A stretch of 64,000 bases of DNA from Streptomyces sp. Y2F8-2. Lineage in GTDB: Bacteria > Actinomycetota > Actinomycetes > Streptomycetales > Streptomycetaceae. Positions 41,486 to 50,418 of this stretch are shown here, in pieces. The DNA is taken from positions 248,001-312,000 of the forward strand of contig NZ_BNGS01000005.1 of NCBI RefSeq assembly GCF_014905555.1. The letters are read 5' to 3'. Both the position numbers and the translations under genes were made by a program. Every line of letters begins with the position of its first letter. Within the stretch, counting starts at the first letter, position 1. The notes beneath the pieces are model-generated. The model worked only from the letters and a program-made list of their open reading frames with translations. It made no database searches and was not told the origin of the DNA.

Positions 41486-42817
41486 ATGCGCAGACTCCTC
41501 GCCACCCTCGCGGCGGCCGCCGCGGCGCTCGGCGGACTCACGGTCACCGCGCCCGCCGCCGCGGCGGCCGACTCGGGCACGTTCCGCGTGCTCAGCTACA
41601 ACGTCGCCGGTCTCCCCGAGGGCATCTCCAGCGCCCCGACACCGCGCCAGTCGAGCACCACGACGATCGGCTCACGCCTCGGCCCGTACGACGTCGTCCA
41701 GGTCCAGGAGGACTTCAACTACCACGCGTACCTGTACGCCGCGGACTCCCACCCGTACCGCACGCCCACCAGCGGCGGCGCCGGCGTCGGCAGCGGACTC
41801 AACACGCTGTCCGCAATCCCGTACGACACCGACGACTTCGAGCGCGTGCACTGGAACTCCTGCCAGTACGACTCGGGCGACTGCCTCACCCCCAAGGGAT
41901 TCACGTTCATGCGGGAACGCCTGGCCGAGGGCGTCTACGTCGACTTCTACAACCTGCACACCAACGCCGGGACGAACGACGGCGATCTGGCCTCACGGGC
42001 GGACAACCTCAACCAGCTGACGGACTTCATCAGGACCCACTCCACGGGCAACGCGGTCGTCGTCATGGGCGACACCAACACCCGCTACACGCGCTCGGGT
42101 GACACGATCGCCGAGTTCGCCGCTGCGAACGGCCTCACCGACGCCTGGGTCAAGCTGGTGCGCGGCGGCACCCCGCCCGCCAAGGGCAGCGACCCGCTGC
42201 TCTGCGACGAGAACGCGGTCACCAACAGCTGCGAGGTCGTCGACAAGATCCTCTACCGGGGCAGCAAACTGGTCTCACTGGGCGCCACCGCGTACAACAA
42301 CGAGCACGCCGGGTTCCTCACCGACGACGGCAGGATGCTCTCCGACCACGACCCGATCACCGCGACGTTCAGCTGGGCGCGCAACTCCGCCTTCCAGCTC
42401 AGCGACCAGTTCGGCGGGCCGCACGGCGACTACTACGACGACATCGACAGCGTCCCGGCAGGCGCCCGGGCGACCGGCATCTCGCTGCGCAGCGGCTCCC
42501 GTGTCGACCAGGTCGGCGTGACGCTGACGGGCGGCTCCACGCTCGCCCACGGCGGCATGGGCGGCACGGCGTCCTCGCTGACACTGGGCAGCGACGAGTA
42601 CGTGACGAGCGCGCAGCTCTGCGAGGGCCAGTACGACGGCCACACGAGGATCTTCTCCGCGAAGTTCACGACGAACCTCGGCCGCAGCCTGGCGGGCGGC
42701 ACCACGACGTCCGACTGCGTGACCCGTACGGCGCCCTCCGGCTGGCAGATCGCGGGGTTCCACGGGCGCTCAGGTGACGAGGTCGACAAGATCGGCTTCA
42801 TCTACACCCGGCGCTGA
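41486..42817 (+). CDS. Secreted endonuclease/exonuclease/phosphatase-family enzyme with C-terminal jacalin-like lectin domain
   Basis: 443 residues from ATG 41486, with AGGAG nine bases upstream and an immediate signal peptide (MRRLLATLAAAAAALGG, ending APAAAAADSG). The EEP fold is marked by VLSYNVAGLP, VVQVQEDFNYH (metal Glu), VVVMGDTNTRY and MLSDHDPITATF (catalytic Asp-His). The last 140 residues (AFQLSDQFGGPHGDYYDD and GWQIAGFHGRSGDEVDKIGF) form a jacalin-type beta-prism. Sphingomyelinase-like phosphodiesterase or DNase activity is possible. Confidence 0.82.
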   Translation: MRRLLATLAAAAAALGGLTVTAPAAAAADSGTFRVLSYNVAGLPEGISSAPTPRQSSTTTIGSRLGPYDVVQVQEDFNYHAYLYAADSHPYRTPTSGGAGVGSGLNTLSAIPYDTDDFERVHWNSCQYDSGDCLTPKGFTFMRERLAEGVYVDFYNLHTNAGTNDGDLASRADNLNQLTDFIRTHSTGNAVVVMGDTNTRYTRSGDTIAEFAAANGLTDAWVKLVRGGTPPAKGSDPLLCDENAVTNSCEVVDKILYRGSKLVSLGATAYNNEHAGFLTDDGRMLSDHDPITATFSWARNSAFQLSDQFGGPHGDYYDDIDSVPAGARATGISLRSGSRVDQVGVTLTGGSTLAHGGMGGTASSLTLGSDEYVTSAQLCEGQYDGHTRIFSAKFTTNLGRSLAGGTTTSDCVTRTAPSGWQIAGFHGRSGDEVDKIGFIYTRR

Positions 42818-42835
42818 CGCGCCACGACGACACAT

Positions 42836-42869
42836 CGAGGGCCGCTGACCGACCCGGCAGCGGCCCTCG
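42836..42869 (+). terminator. Terminator of the secreted EEP gene
   Basis: CGAGGGCCGCTG (42836-42847) and CAGCGGCCCTCG (42858-42869): a perfect 12-bp stem with a 10-base loop, 18 bases after the stop and just before the TPP riboswitch. Confidence 0.8.
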
Positions 42870-42910
42870 CGTACGGCTGGTTGCCGTCCTCGGGTTAGTC
42901 TTGCCGCCGT

Positions 42911-42988
42911 ACCGGACACGGGGTGCCCCGTCTGAGGGCTGAGATCACACCCGTCGAACCTGAACCAGTTCGTACTGGCGGAGGGATG
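42911..42988 (+). promoter_or_regulatory. TPP riboswitch (THI element)
   Basis: The conserved blocks appear in order: CACGGGGTGCCC, CTGAGATCACACCCG, CGAACCTGAACCAGTT and GTACTGGCGGAGGGATG. The last block contains the GGAGGG that would serve as ribosome-binding site for cytX at 42995. Binding of thiamine pyrophosphate would therefore hide the Shine-Dalgarno sequence and shut off translation of cytX and, by coupling, thiD. Confidence 0.95.
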
Positions 42989-42994
42989 TCTTTC

Positions 42995-44413
42995 ATGCCA
43001 TCGGCGCATGTCTCGGGCGGGCTGCCCACGGGCGGCCGGAGCACCGTCTTCGACGGGCGGATGCCCGCCGCTCCCGGCGACCTCAGGGTCGAGGGCCACG
43101 GCATCGAGCCGGTCCCCGAGACGAATCGTTACGGCGGGGCGGGCCGGCTGTTCACCGTGTGGTTCGCCCCCAATCTGACCATGACCGGCGTGTTCACCGG
43201 GACCATCGGCATCGCGCTCGGCCTGGACTTCACCACCGCGCTCGCCGCCGTCGTCCTCGGCATCGTGCTGGGCGCGGTGCCCACCGCGTACCTGAGCACC
43301 TGGGGCAGCCGCACCGGAGCCGGCCAGTTGCCGCTCGCCCGGCTGGCGTTCGGGCGCGCGGTGGTGCTGCCCGGGGTGCTGCAGTGGCTGTCCTCGATCG
43401 CCTGGGACGCGCTGATCGGGCTGTTCGGCGGCGATGCGCTGGCCCGGCTCGCCGGCTGGCCGTTCTGGCTGGGCGTCCTGGTCGTGATGCTCGCCCAAGG
43501 AGCCCTCGGGGTCCTCGGCTACGAGGCGATCCACCGGCTGCAGCTCGTCATGACGTTCGTGCTGGCGGCCGCCTTCGCACTGATCGCCCTGCGCATGGCG
43601 GGCAGCGTGCACCCCGCCTGGACGGGCACCGCGCACGGCGCCGACCGGGTGGGCGCCTTCGTGCTGACCAGCACCATCGCGCTCAGCCTGTCGCTGTCCT
43701 GGGCGCCGTACGCCAGCGACTTCAGCCGCTATCTGCCGCGCGGCACCTCCCGGTCCCGGATGTTCTGGTGCACGTTGCTCGGGCTCGTGGTGTCCTTCGT
43801 GGCCGTGCAGGTCCTCGGGCTGTGGGGCGCCTCGGTGCTGACCGACCAGACGGCCGCGGGCGTGGACCATGTGCTGGGCGGCGGCGCGGCCGGTGCCTTC
43901 GGGCTGCTGGCCGTGGCGCTGGCGGCGCTCGCCAGCAACGCGATGAACGACTACAGCGGCTCCTTGGCGTTGCAGACCGTCGGGGTGCGCCTGCCGCGTC
44001 CGCTGGCCGCCGCCCTCGCGGTGGTGCTGGGCTTCCCGCTGGTGCTGTGGATGCACGCGGCGAACACCACCGCCCGCTTCCAGAACGTGCTGCTGTTCGT
44101 GAGCTACTGGATCCCCGGGTTCGTGGCGATCGTGGTCGTCGACTGGCTCGCACGGCGCGGCACCGCGGTCGACCTCGCCGCCGGGACCACCTGGCCGCAC
44201 CGCGTCTGGCCGCCGCTGCTGGCGTTCGTCGGCGCCTTCGCCGCGGCCGTGCCGTTCATGGACACCGGGCTGTACGTGGGCCCGGCCGCCCACGCGCTGC
44301 ACGGCGCCGACGTCTCCTACTACGTGGCGTTCCTGGTCGCGCTCGCGCTCTACGCCCCGCTGCGCGTCCGAGAGGAGAGTCGCGTGCGCGTCCGAGAGGA
44401 GGGCCGCGCATGA
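42995..44413 (+). CDS. cytX: Hydroxymethylpyrimidine-type NCS1 permease
   Basis: 472 residues, about twelve membrane segments. FTVWFAPNLTMTGVFTGTIG and SLSLSWAPYASDFSRYLPRG are NCS1 (cytosine/purine permease) signatures. The upstream TPP riboswitch and downstream thiD identify it as the CytX type, which imports the thiamine pyrimidine moiety. ATG 42995 is chosen because the riboswitch GGAGGG lies nine bases upstream; ATG 42986 sits inside the switch. The C-terminus carries a duplicated RVREE segment encoded by a 24-bp tandem repeat. The stop overlaps the thiD start. Confidence 0.92.
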   Translation: MPSAHVSGGLPTGGRSTVFDGRMPAAPGDLRVEGHGIEPVPETNRYGGAGRLFTVWFAPNLTMTGVFTGTIGIALGLDFTTALAAVVLGIVLGAVPTAYLSTWGSRTGAGQLPLARLAFGRAVVLPGVLQWLSSIAWDALIGLFGGDALARLAGWPFWLGVLVVMLAQGALGVLGYEAIHRLQLVMTFVLAAAFALIALRMAGSVHPAWTGTAHGADRVGAFVLTSTIALSLSLSWAPYASDFSRYLPRGTSRSRMFWCTLLGLVVSFVAVQVLGLWGASVLTDQTAAGVDHVLGGGAAGAFGLLAVALAALASNAMNDYSGSLALQTVGVRLPRPLAAALAVVLGFPLVLWMHAANTTARFQNVLLFVSYWIPGFVAIVVVDWLARRGTAVDLAAGTTWPHRVWPPLLAFVGAFAAAVPFMDTGLYVGPAAHALHGADVSYYVAFLVALALYAPLRVREESRVRVREEGRA

Positions 44414-45207
44414 CCGCGCCGCCCCGCGTCCTGACCATCGCCGGCTCCGACTCCGGCGGCGGCGCCGGGATCCAGGCCGACCTGAAGACCATGCTGGCGC
44501 TCGGCGCCCACGGGATGAGCGTGATCACCGCGGTCACGGCGCAGAACTCCGTGGGAGTGCAGGGAGCGTGGGAGCTGCCCGTGGAGGCGGTGCGCGCCCA
44601 GTACCGCAGCGTCGTCGACGACATCGGCGTACAGGCGGTCAAGACGGGCATGCTCGCCTCGCCCGCGCTGGTCCAGACGGTGGCCGACCTGCTCACGGAC
44701 GTGCCGGCACCGGTCGTCGTGGACCCGGTGAGCGTCTCCAAGCACGGCGACCGGCTGCTCGCCGACGACGCCCTGGACGCCGTACGGACCAGGCTGCTGC
44801 CGCTCGCCACGGTGACCACGCCGAACCTGGACGAGGTCGCGGAGCTGACCGGCATCACGGTGACCGACGAGGCGGGCATGCGCCGCGCGGCCGACCGCCT
44901 GCTGTCCTACGGACCCCGGTGGGTGCTCGTGAAGGGCGGGCATCTGCCCGGCGAGGCCACCGACCTGCTCACCGACGGCCGGCAGGAGCACTGGCTGCGC
45001 GCTCCGCGCCACGACAACCGCCACACCCACGGCACGGGCTGCACCCTCGCCTCGGCCGTCGCGGTCGGTCTGGCGCAGGGCCTCACCGTGCCGGAGGCGG
45101 TGCGGCAGGCCAAGGAGTACGTCACGGAGGCGATCGCGGCGGGCTTCGCGCTCGGCGCCGGCATCGGACCGGTGGACCACGGCTGGAGGCTGCGTGCGCG
45201 CACGTGA
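44410..45207 (+). CDS. thiD: Hydroxymethylpyrimidine/phosphomethylpyrimidine kinase
   Basis: 265 residues, ribokinase-like fold. VLTIAGSDSGGGAGIQADLK is the pyrimidine-binding start and VQAVKTGMLASP the second motif. NRHTHGTGCTLASAVAV contains the anion hole and catalytic Asp-equivalent region. It phosphorylates HMP and then HMP-P in thiamine synthesis. ATG 44410 overlaps the cytX stop, and GAGGAGGG in the second copy of the tandem repeat supplies a ribosome-binding site. Confidence 0.95.
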   Translation: MTAPPRVLTIAGSDSGGGAGIQADLKTMLALGAHGMSVITAVTAQNSVGVQGAWELPVEAVRAQYRSVVDDIGVQAVKTGMLASPALVQTVADLLTDVPAPVVVDPVSVSKHGDRLLADDALDAVRTRLLPLATVTTPNLDEVAELTGITVTDEAGMRRAADRLLSYGPRWVLVKGGHLPGEATDLLTDGRQEHWLRAPRHDNRHTHGTGCTLASAVAVGLAQGLTVPEAVRQAKEYVTEAIAAGFALGAGIGPVDHGWRLRART

Positions 45208-45318
45208 CGGTGGCCGGGGAGGAGCCCGCCTGCACGGGGGTGCCTCGGGTCAAGGCGTCACAGGCGGATCTGATGTGATGGACGGGCACCGCCGATCCTT
45301 GCGCGGAAGGACCGAACC

Positions 45319-46575
45319 CTGAACACCCCGCTCGCCGAGGCTCTCTCCGTCGTCCTCCTCGTCGCCGTCCTGGCCGGCGCGGTGGTGCGTCCCTTCAAAC
45401 TGCCGGAGGCCGTCTGGGCGGTCCCGGCCGCCGGGATCGCCATCCTGACCGGCGCCATCTCCCTGGACCACGCACGGGCCGAGGCCGAGCGCCTGGGCCC
45501 GGTGGTCGGCTTTCTGGCGGCCGTGCTGGTGCTGGCCCACTTCTGCGACGTCGAGGGGCTGTTCCAGGCCTGCGGCGCGTGGATGGCGCGCTGGGCGGCG
45601 GGCCGTCCCGGGCGGCTGCTGACCGCCGTGTTCGCCCTCGCCTCGCTGATCACCGCGGTGCTCAGTCTGGACGCCACCGTCGTGCTGCTCACGCCCGTCG
45701 TGTTCGCCACCGCGGCCCGCATGGGCGCCCGCCCGAAGCCGCATCTGTACGCCTGCACCCATCTGTCGAACACGGCCTCGCTGCTGCTGCCGGTCTCCAA
45801 TCTCACCAACCTGCTCGCGTTCGGTGCGGCCGGGCTGAGCTTCACCCGTTTCGCCGCGCTGATGGTTCTGCCGTGGCTGGTGGCGGTGGCCGCCGAGTAC
45901 GCCGTCTTCCGGCGTTTCTTCCGCCACGACCTGGGGGCGGGAGCCACCGACGAGGACCACGGTGAGCCGCCGAGGCTGCCGCTGTTCGCGCTGGTGACGG
46001 TCGCGTGCACGCTGGCGGGGTTCGTGGTGGCCTCCGCGTTCGGCGTTGACCCGGCGTGGTCGGCGGCGGCCGGGGCGCTGGTGCTGGCCGTGCGCGGACT
46101 CCTCCGGCGCCGGGCCACCCCGCTGACCGTGGTGCGTGCGGCGGCGCCGTCCTTCCTGGCGTTCGTCCTGGCGCTGGGCGTCGTGGTGCGCGCGGTCGTC
46201 GACAACGGCCTCGCGAGCGCTCTCGGCCAGGTGATCCCCGGTGGCACCGGCCTGCCCGCGCTGCTCGGGGTCGCGGCCCTGGCGGCCGTGCTGGCCAACC
46301 TGATCAACAATCTGCCGGCGGTGCTGGTGCTGCTGCCGCTGGCCGCCCCGTCCGGTCCCGGAGCGGTGCTCGCCGTCCTGCTCGGCGTGAACATCGGCCC
46401 CAACCTCACCTACGCCGGTTCGCTGGCCACGCTGCTGTGGCGCCGGATCGTCCACCAGCACGACCACGGCGTCGACCTCAAGGAGTTCACGCGCCTCGGC
46501 GCGATCGCCGTGCCGACCGCGCTGGCGGGCGCGGTGGTGGCGCTGTGGGCGTCCCTCCACGTCGTCGGGACGTGA
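45319..46575 (+). CDS. SLC13/ArsB-type membrane transporter, probable CTG start
   Basis: About 418 residues with ten or eleven hydrophobic segments. LVAVLAGAVVRPFKLPEAVW at the N-terminus and LDATVVLLTPVVFATAARMG, LSNTASLLLPVSNLTNLLAF and NLINNLPAVLVLLPL match the ArsB/CitM ion-transporter superfamily. The first helix is complete only if translation begins at CTG 45319, which has GGAAGG eight bases upstream. The first GTG (45382) would delete half of that helix. Arsenite, citrate or another anion could be the substrate. Confidence 0.75.
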   Translation: MNTPLAEALSVVLLVAVLAGAVVRPFKLPEAVWAVPAAGIAILTGAISLDHARAEAERLGPVVGFLAAVLVLAHFCDVEGLFQACGAWMARWAAGRPGRLLTAVFALASLITAVLSLDATVVLLTPVVFATAARMGARPKPHLYACTHLSNTASLLLPVSNLTNLLAFGAAGLSFTRFAALMVLPWLVAVAAEYAVFRRFFRHDLGAGATDEDHGEPPRLPLFALVTVACTLAGFVVASAFGVDPAWSAAAGALVLAVRGLLRRRATPLTVVRAAAPSFLAFVLALGVVVRAVVDNGLASALGQVIPGGTGLPALLGVAALAAVLANLINNLPAVLVLLPLAAPSGPGAVLAVLLGVNIGPNLTYAGSLATLLWRRIVHQHDHGVDLKEFTRLGAIAVPTALAGAVVALWASLHVVGT

Positions 46576-46642
46576 GGCTGCTCCAGGTCCCGCGCGTTCC
46601 GGCTCCCGGGCGGTGAGCAACTCCCGCCCCGTCGTCCGTACA

Positions 46643-46669
46643 TCGGTACGGCGGTACGAGCCGTACCGA
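46643..46669. promoter_or_regulatory. Hairpin in the gnd leader
   Basis: TCGGTACGGC (46643-46652), 7-base spacer, GCCGTACCGA (46660-46669): a perfect 10-bp inverted repeat 61 bases upstream of the gnd start and 68 after the transporter stop. It could terminate the upstream gene or serve as an operator for gnd. Confidence 0.5.
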
Positions 46670-46730
46670 GCGACATCCGCCGCGCCCGCCCACGTGCGGG
46701 GGCGGCGGATCCGGACCCAAGGAGCACAGC

Positions 46731-48173
46731 ATGCAGGCGACCGCGCAGATCGGCGTCACCGGGCTCGCGGTGATGGGCCGCAACCTGGCCCGGAACTTCG
46801 CGCGCAACGGGTACACCGTCGCCGTGCACAACCGCACCCCGGCCAGGACGAAGGCGCTGATCGAGGACTTCGGGCACGAGGGCACGTTCGTGGCCGCCGA
46901 GACGGCCGAGGAGTTCGTGGCGGCGCTGGAGCGGCCCCGCCGCCTGATGATCATGGTGCAGGCGGGGGCGGCGACCGATGCCGTGATCGAGGAGTTCGCC
47001 CCGCTCCTGGAACCCGGCGACATGATCATCGACGGGGGCAACGCGCACTTCGCCGACACCCGGCGCCGTGAGCGGGCGCTGCGCGAGCGTGGCATCCACT
47101 TCGTCGGCGTGGGCGTCTCCGGCGGCGAGGAGGGGGCGCTCAACGGTCCGAGCATCATGCCCGGCGGCTCACCGGAGTCGTACGCCGCACTCGGCCCGAT
47201 GTTCGAGAAGATCAGCGCCAAGGTGGACGGGGAACCGTGCGCGACCCATGTCGGCATCGACGGCGCCGGGCACTTCGTCAAGATGGTCCACAACGGCATC
47301 GAGTACGCCGACATGCAGCTGATCGGCGAGGCCTACGACCTGCTGCGCCAGGTGGCCGGCTTCTCCCCCGCCACGATCGCGGAGATCTTCCGCCAGTGGA
47401 ACAAGGGGCGCCTGGACTCGTATCTGATCGGGATCACGGCGGAGGTGCTGTCCCATGTGGACGCGGCGACCGGCAGGCCGTTCGTCGACGTCGTCGCCGA
47501 CGCGGCCGGGCAGAAGGGCACCGGGCGCTGGACCGTGCAGACCGCGCTGGAACTGGGCTCCCCGGTGACCGCGATCGCCCAGGCCACCTTCGCCCGCGCC
47601 GCCTCCGGCCAGTCCGCGCTGCGCGCCGCGTACCGGGGGTTGCCCGGCGGCACGAACTGGGACCTGACCCCGTACGAGGCCGAGCGCTTCACCGCGCAGG
47701 TGGAGCAGGCCCTGTACGCCTCCAAGCTGATCGCCTACGACCAGGGCTGGAAGATGATCCTGGACGCGGCCAAGGAGTTCGGCTGGAAGATCGACCTGGG
47801 AGCCGTCGCCAGGATCTGGCGCGGCGGCTGCATCATCCGCGCCGCCTTCCTGGACCGCATACGTGCCGCCTACGCGGCCGATCCGCGCCTGGTCAGCCTG
47901 CTGTCGGACGCCGGTTTCGCCTCGGAGATCGCCGAGGCGCAGGTGCCGTGGCGCGAGGTGATCGCCACCGCGGCCCGTCGGGGCGTGCCGGTGCCCGCGT
48001 TCTCCGCCGCGCTGTCGTACTACGACTCCCTGCGCGCCGACCGTCTGCCGGCCGCGCTCACCCAGGGCCAGCGTGACTACTTCGGCGCCCACACCTACCG
48101 GCGCGTCGACCGCGAGGGCAGCTACCACACCCTCTGGGGCACGCCGGGCCGCACGGAGACGGAGGTCATCTGA
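46731..48173 (+). CDS. gndA: 6-phosphogluconate dehydrogenase (decarboxylating)
   Basis: 480 residues, NADP-dependent long form. IGVTGLAVMGRNLARNFARN is the dinucleotide-binding start. DMIIDGGNAHFADTRRRE is followed by GVGVSGGEEGALNGPSIMPG, and the catalytic HFVKMVHNGIEYADMQLIGE by IWRGGCIIRA. It makes ribulose 5-phosphate, CO2 and NADPH in the pentose phosphate pathway, which also receives arabinose carbon through araBAD. It is a single gene ended by a hairpin. Confidence 0.96.
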   Translation: MQATAQIGVTGLAVMGRNLARNFARNGYTVAVHNRTPARTKALIEDFGHEGTFVAAETAEEFVAALERPRRLMIMVQAGAATDAVIEEFAPLLEPGDMIIDGGNAHFADTRRRERALRERGIHFVGVGVSGGEEGALNGPSIMPGGSPESYAALGPMFEKISAKVDGEPCATHVGIDGAGHFVKMVHNGIEYADMQLIGEAYDLLRQVAGFSPATIAEIFRQWNKGRLDSYLIGITAEVLSHVDAATGRPFVDVVADAAGQKGTGRWTVQTALELGSPVTAIAQATFARAASGQSALRAAYRGLPGGTNWDLTPYEAERFTAQVEQALYASKLIAYDQGWKMILDAAKEFGWKIDLGAVARIWRGGCIIRAAFLDRIRAAYAADPRLVSLLSDAGFASEIAEAQVPWREVIATAARRGVPVPAFSAALSYYDSLRADRLPAALTQGQRDYFGAHTYRRVDREGSYHTLWGTPGRTETEVI

Positions 48174-48188
48174 GACCGGCGCACCACC

Positions 48189-48209
48189 GGGCTCCCCCGG
48201 CGGGAGCCC
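48189..48209 (+). terminator. Terminator of gnd
   Basis: GGGCTCCC (48189-48196), loop CCGGC, GGGAGCCC (48202-48209), 15 bases after the stop codon; perfect 8-bp stem. Confidence 0.65.
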
Positions 48210-48310
48210 GCCCCGGACACCGACATGCCGAACCGGCGGGCCCGGCCCGGGCCGGGCCAAGCCGTTGCGATCAAGCGGTCGAAAACATGATTGGCCGGTA
48301 AGGTCGATCC

Positions 48311-49708
48311 ATGAACGCAGAGTTCGATGTCGTGGTCCTGGGGGCGGGTCCCGGCGGTTATGTGGCAGCCATTCGTGCCGCCCAACTGGGCCTGAGGACC
48401 GCCGTCGTCGAAGGACGGTTCTGGGGCGGCATCTGCCTGAACATCGGGTGCATCCCTGCGAAGGCGCTGTTGAGGAACGCGGAACTGGCTCACCTCGTCG
48501 TCCACGAAGCGGACGCCTACGGCCTGAAGTTCGACGGGCAGGTGGGCCTCGACTACCGGGCGGCGTACCTCAGGAGCCGCAAGGTGGCCGACGGGCGGGC
48601 CAAAGGCGTCGGCTACCTCATGCGCAAGAACGGCATCGCGCAGTTCGAGGGCCAGGGGTCGTTCATCGACCCGCACACGATGAACGTCCGGATGTCCGGT
48701 GAAGAGGCCACCCTCACCTTCGCCCACTGCATCATCGCCACCGGCTCGACCGTGAAGCTGCTGCCGGGCACACGTCTCGGCCAACGCATCGTGACCTACG
48801 AGGAGCAGATCCTCTCCGACAGCCTCCCGGCCAGCATCGTCATCGCGGGCGCCGGTGCCATCGGGGTGGAGTTCGCCTACCTGCTGCGGGCCTACGGCGT
48901 CCAGGTCACGCTGGTCGAGTTCCTCGACCGGGTCGCTCCCCTGGAGGACGAGGAGGTCTCGGCGGAGCTCGCCCGGCAGTTCCGCCGGCAGGGGATCACG
49001 GTCATGACCTCCACCCGCGTGGAGTCCATGGAGGAGACCGCGGACGGCGTACGCGTCGTCGTCTCGCAGGCCGGGCAGGAAAAGACACTGGAAGCGGAGA
49101 AGGTGCTCCAGGCCACGGGCTTTCAGCCCCGTACGGCCGGATACGGGCTGGCGAACGCGGGCGTCCGGCTCACGGATCGCGGCGCGATCGACGTCGATGG
49201 CCGGTGCCGCACCAGCCAGTCGCACATCTTCGCCATCGGGGACGTGACGGCGAAACTGATGCTCGCGCACACGGCGGAGGCCATGGGCGTCATCGCCGCG
49301 GAGACCATCGCGGGCGCCGAGACGATGGAACTCGACTACCGCATGATTCCCCGCGCCACCTTCTGCCGGCCCCAGATCGCGAGCTTCGGCTGGACCGAGG
49401 CGGAGGCCAGGAAGGAGGGGTTCGACGTCCGCGTCGCGAAGTTCCCCTTCACCGCGAACGCCAAGGCGCACGGATTCGGCGAAACGGCCGGCTTCGTGAA
49501 ACTCATCAGCGATGCCCGCCACGGCGAACTCCTGGGGGGCCACCTGATCGGGCCGGACGTCACGGAACTGCTCCCGGAACTGACGCTCGCGCAGAAGTGG
49601 GACCTGACGGTGACCGAGCTCGTGCGCAACGTGCACGCGCATCCCACGCTGAGCGAGGCCGTCCAGGACGCGTTGCACGGCTTGGCCGGGCACATGATCA
49701 ACCTGTGA
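48311..49708 (+). CDS. lpdA: Dihydrolipoyl dehydrogenase-like flavoprotein
   Basis: 465 residues. The FAD loop is VVLGAGPGGYVAAIRAAQLG, the redox-active disulfide GGICLNIGCIPAKAL (Cys 45 and 50), the NAD loop IVIAGAGAIGVEFAYLLRAY, and the C-terminal base pair NVHAHPTLSEAVQ. All residues for disulfide reductase activity are present. No 2-oxoacid dehydrogenase E1/E2 genes are nearby, so it is a stand-alone copy, maybe serving another oxidoreductase. The TetR gene 89 bases downstream on the same strand may control it. Confidence 0.9.
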   Translation: MNAEFDVVVLGAGPGGYVAAIRAAQLGLRTAVVEGRFWGGICLNIGCIPAKALLRNAELAHLVVHEADAYGLKFDGQVGLDYRAAYLRSRKVADGRAKGVGYLMRKNGIAQFEGQGSFIDPHTMNVRMSGEEATLTFAHCIIATGSTVKLLPGTRLGQRIVTYEEQILSDSLPASIVIAGAGAIGVEFAYLLRAYGVQVTLVEFLDRVAPLEDEEVSAELARQFRRQGITVMTSTRVESMEETADGVRVVVSQAGQEKTLEAEKVLQATGFQPRTAGYGLANAGVRLTDRGAIDVDGRCRTSQSHIFAIGDVTAKLMLAHTAEAMGVIAAETIAGAETMELDYRMIPRATFCRPQIASFGWTEAEARKEGFDVRVAKFPFTANAKAHGFGETAGFVKLISDARHGELLGGHLIGPDVTELLPELTLAQKWDLTVTELVRNVHAHPTLSEAVQDALHGLAGHMINL

Positions 49709-49784
49709 GAGCACGGCCCGCAACACGACTCCGGGCGCCCGGCATGGCCTTTCCCGTCGAGGGCGGCCAGTAGACGGGTGGTCG

Positions 49785-49790
49785 TATACT
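49785..49790 (+). promoter_or_regulatory. -10 element of a probable leaderless promoter for the TetR gene
   Basis: TATACT ends seven bases before ATG 49798, so transcription would begin at or next to the start codon. No ribosome-binding sequence precedes this ATG, which fits a leaderless mRNA. Confidence 0.5.
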
Positions 49791-49797
49791 CCGTGGT

Positions 49798-50418
49798 ATG
49801 GGACGCGCCAGTGACGCCAAGGAGAAGATCCTCACAGCTGCGCAGTCGCTCCTCGAACTGCGGGGATATTCGGCATTGGGCGTGGCCGAGATCTGCAAGA
49901 CGGCCGGGGTGCCCAAGGGCAGCTTCTACTACTTCTTCGAGTCCAAAGAGGCTCTGGCACTGGCCGTCCTCGATGAACACTGGGCCGCCCAGCAGCGTGA
50001 CTGGGTCCGCATCCTGCGCAGCGGGGCCGAGCCCCTGAAGCGGCTCCGGCAGCTGTTCGAGGAGACCGAAGCGGCTCAGCGTGCCGGTCAGGCCAGTTGC
50101 GGCTCCGTCTCGGGGTGCATGTTCGGCAACCTCACCCTGGAGCTGAGCAACCAGACCGAGGCGATACGTGAGCGTCTGCAGCAGATCTTCGAGGCACAGG
50201 TCGCCCTGGTGGAGGCCGTCATCTCCGAGGCTCTCGCACGCGGAGAGGTCACCGTCGCCGACACCCACGAAGCCGCCCACTCGGTTGTCGCGCAACTCGA
50301 GGGCCAGGTGCTGTTCGCCAAGCTCTACAACAACACGTCCCAGCTCAGCGCCCTGTGGCTGAACTGCCTGGCCCTGCTGGGTGCTCGCGCATCCGAGGAG
50401 CCGCAGGTCGCTGTGTGA
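49798..50418 (+). CDS. TetR/AcrR-family repressor
   Basis: 206 residues. The HTH is AEICKTAGVPKGSFYYFFES, followed by KEALALAVLDEHW. The ligand-binding half includes ASCGSVSGCMFGNLTLELSN, a Cys- and Gly-rich turn seen in one TetR_C group that regulates stress or reductase genes, often by thiol chemistry. Three cysteines could make it redox-sensitive; this is inference. It follows the lone lpd on the same strand. Confidence 0.88.
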   Translation: MGRASDAKEKILTAAQSLLELRGYSALGVAEICKTAGVPKGSFYYFFESKEALALAVLDEHWAAQQRDWVRILRSGAEPLKRLRQLFEETEAAQRAGQASCGSVSGCMFGNLTLELSNQTEAIRERLQQIFEAQVALVEAVISEALARGEVTVADTHEAAHSVVAQLEGQVLFAKLYNNTSQLSALWLNCLALLGARASEEPQVAV

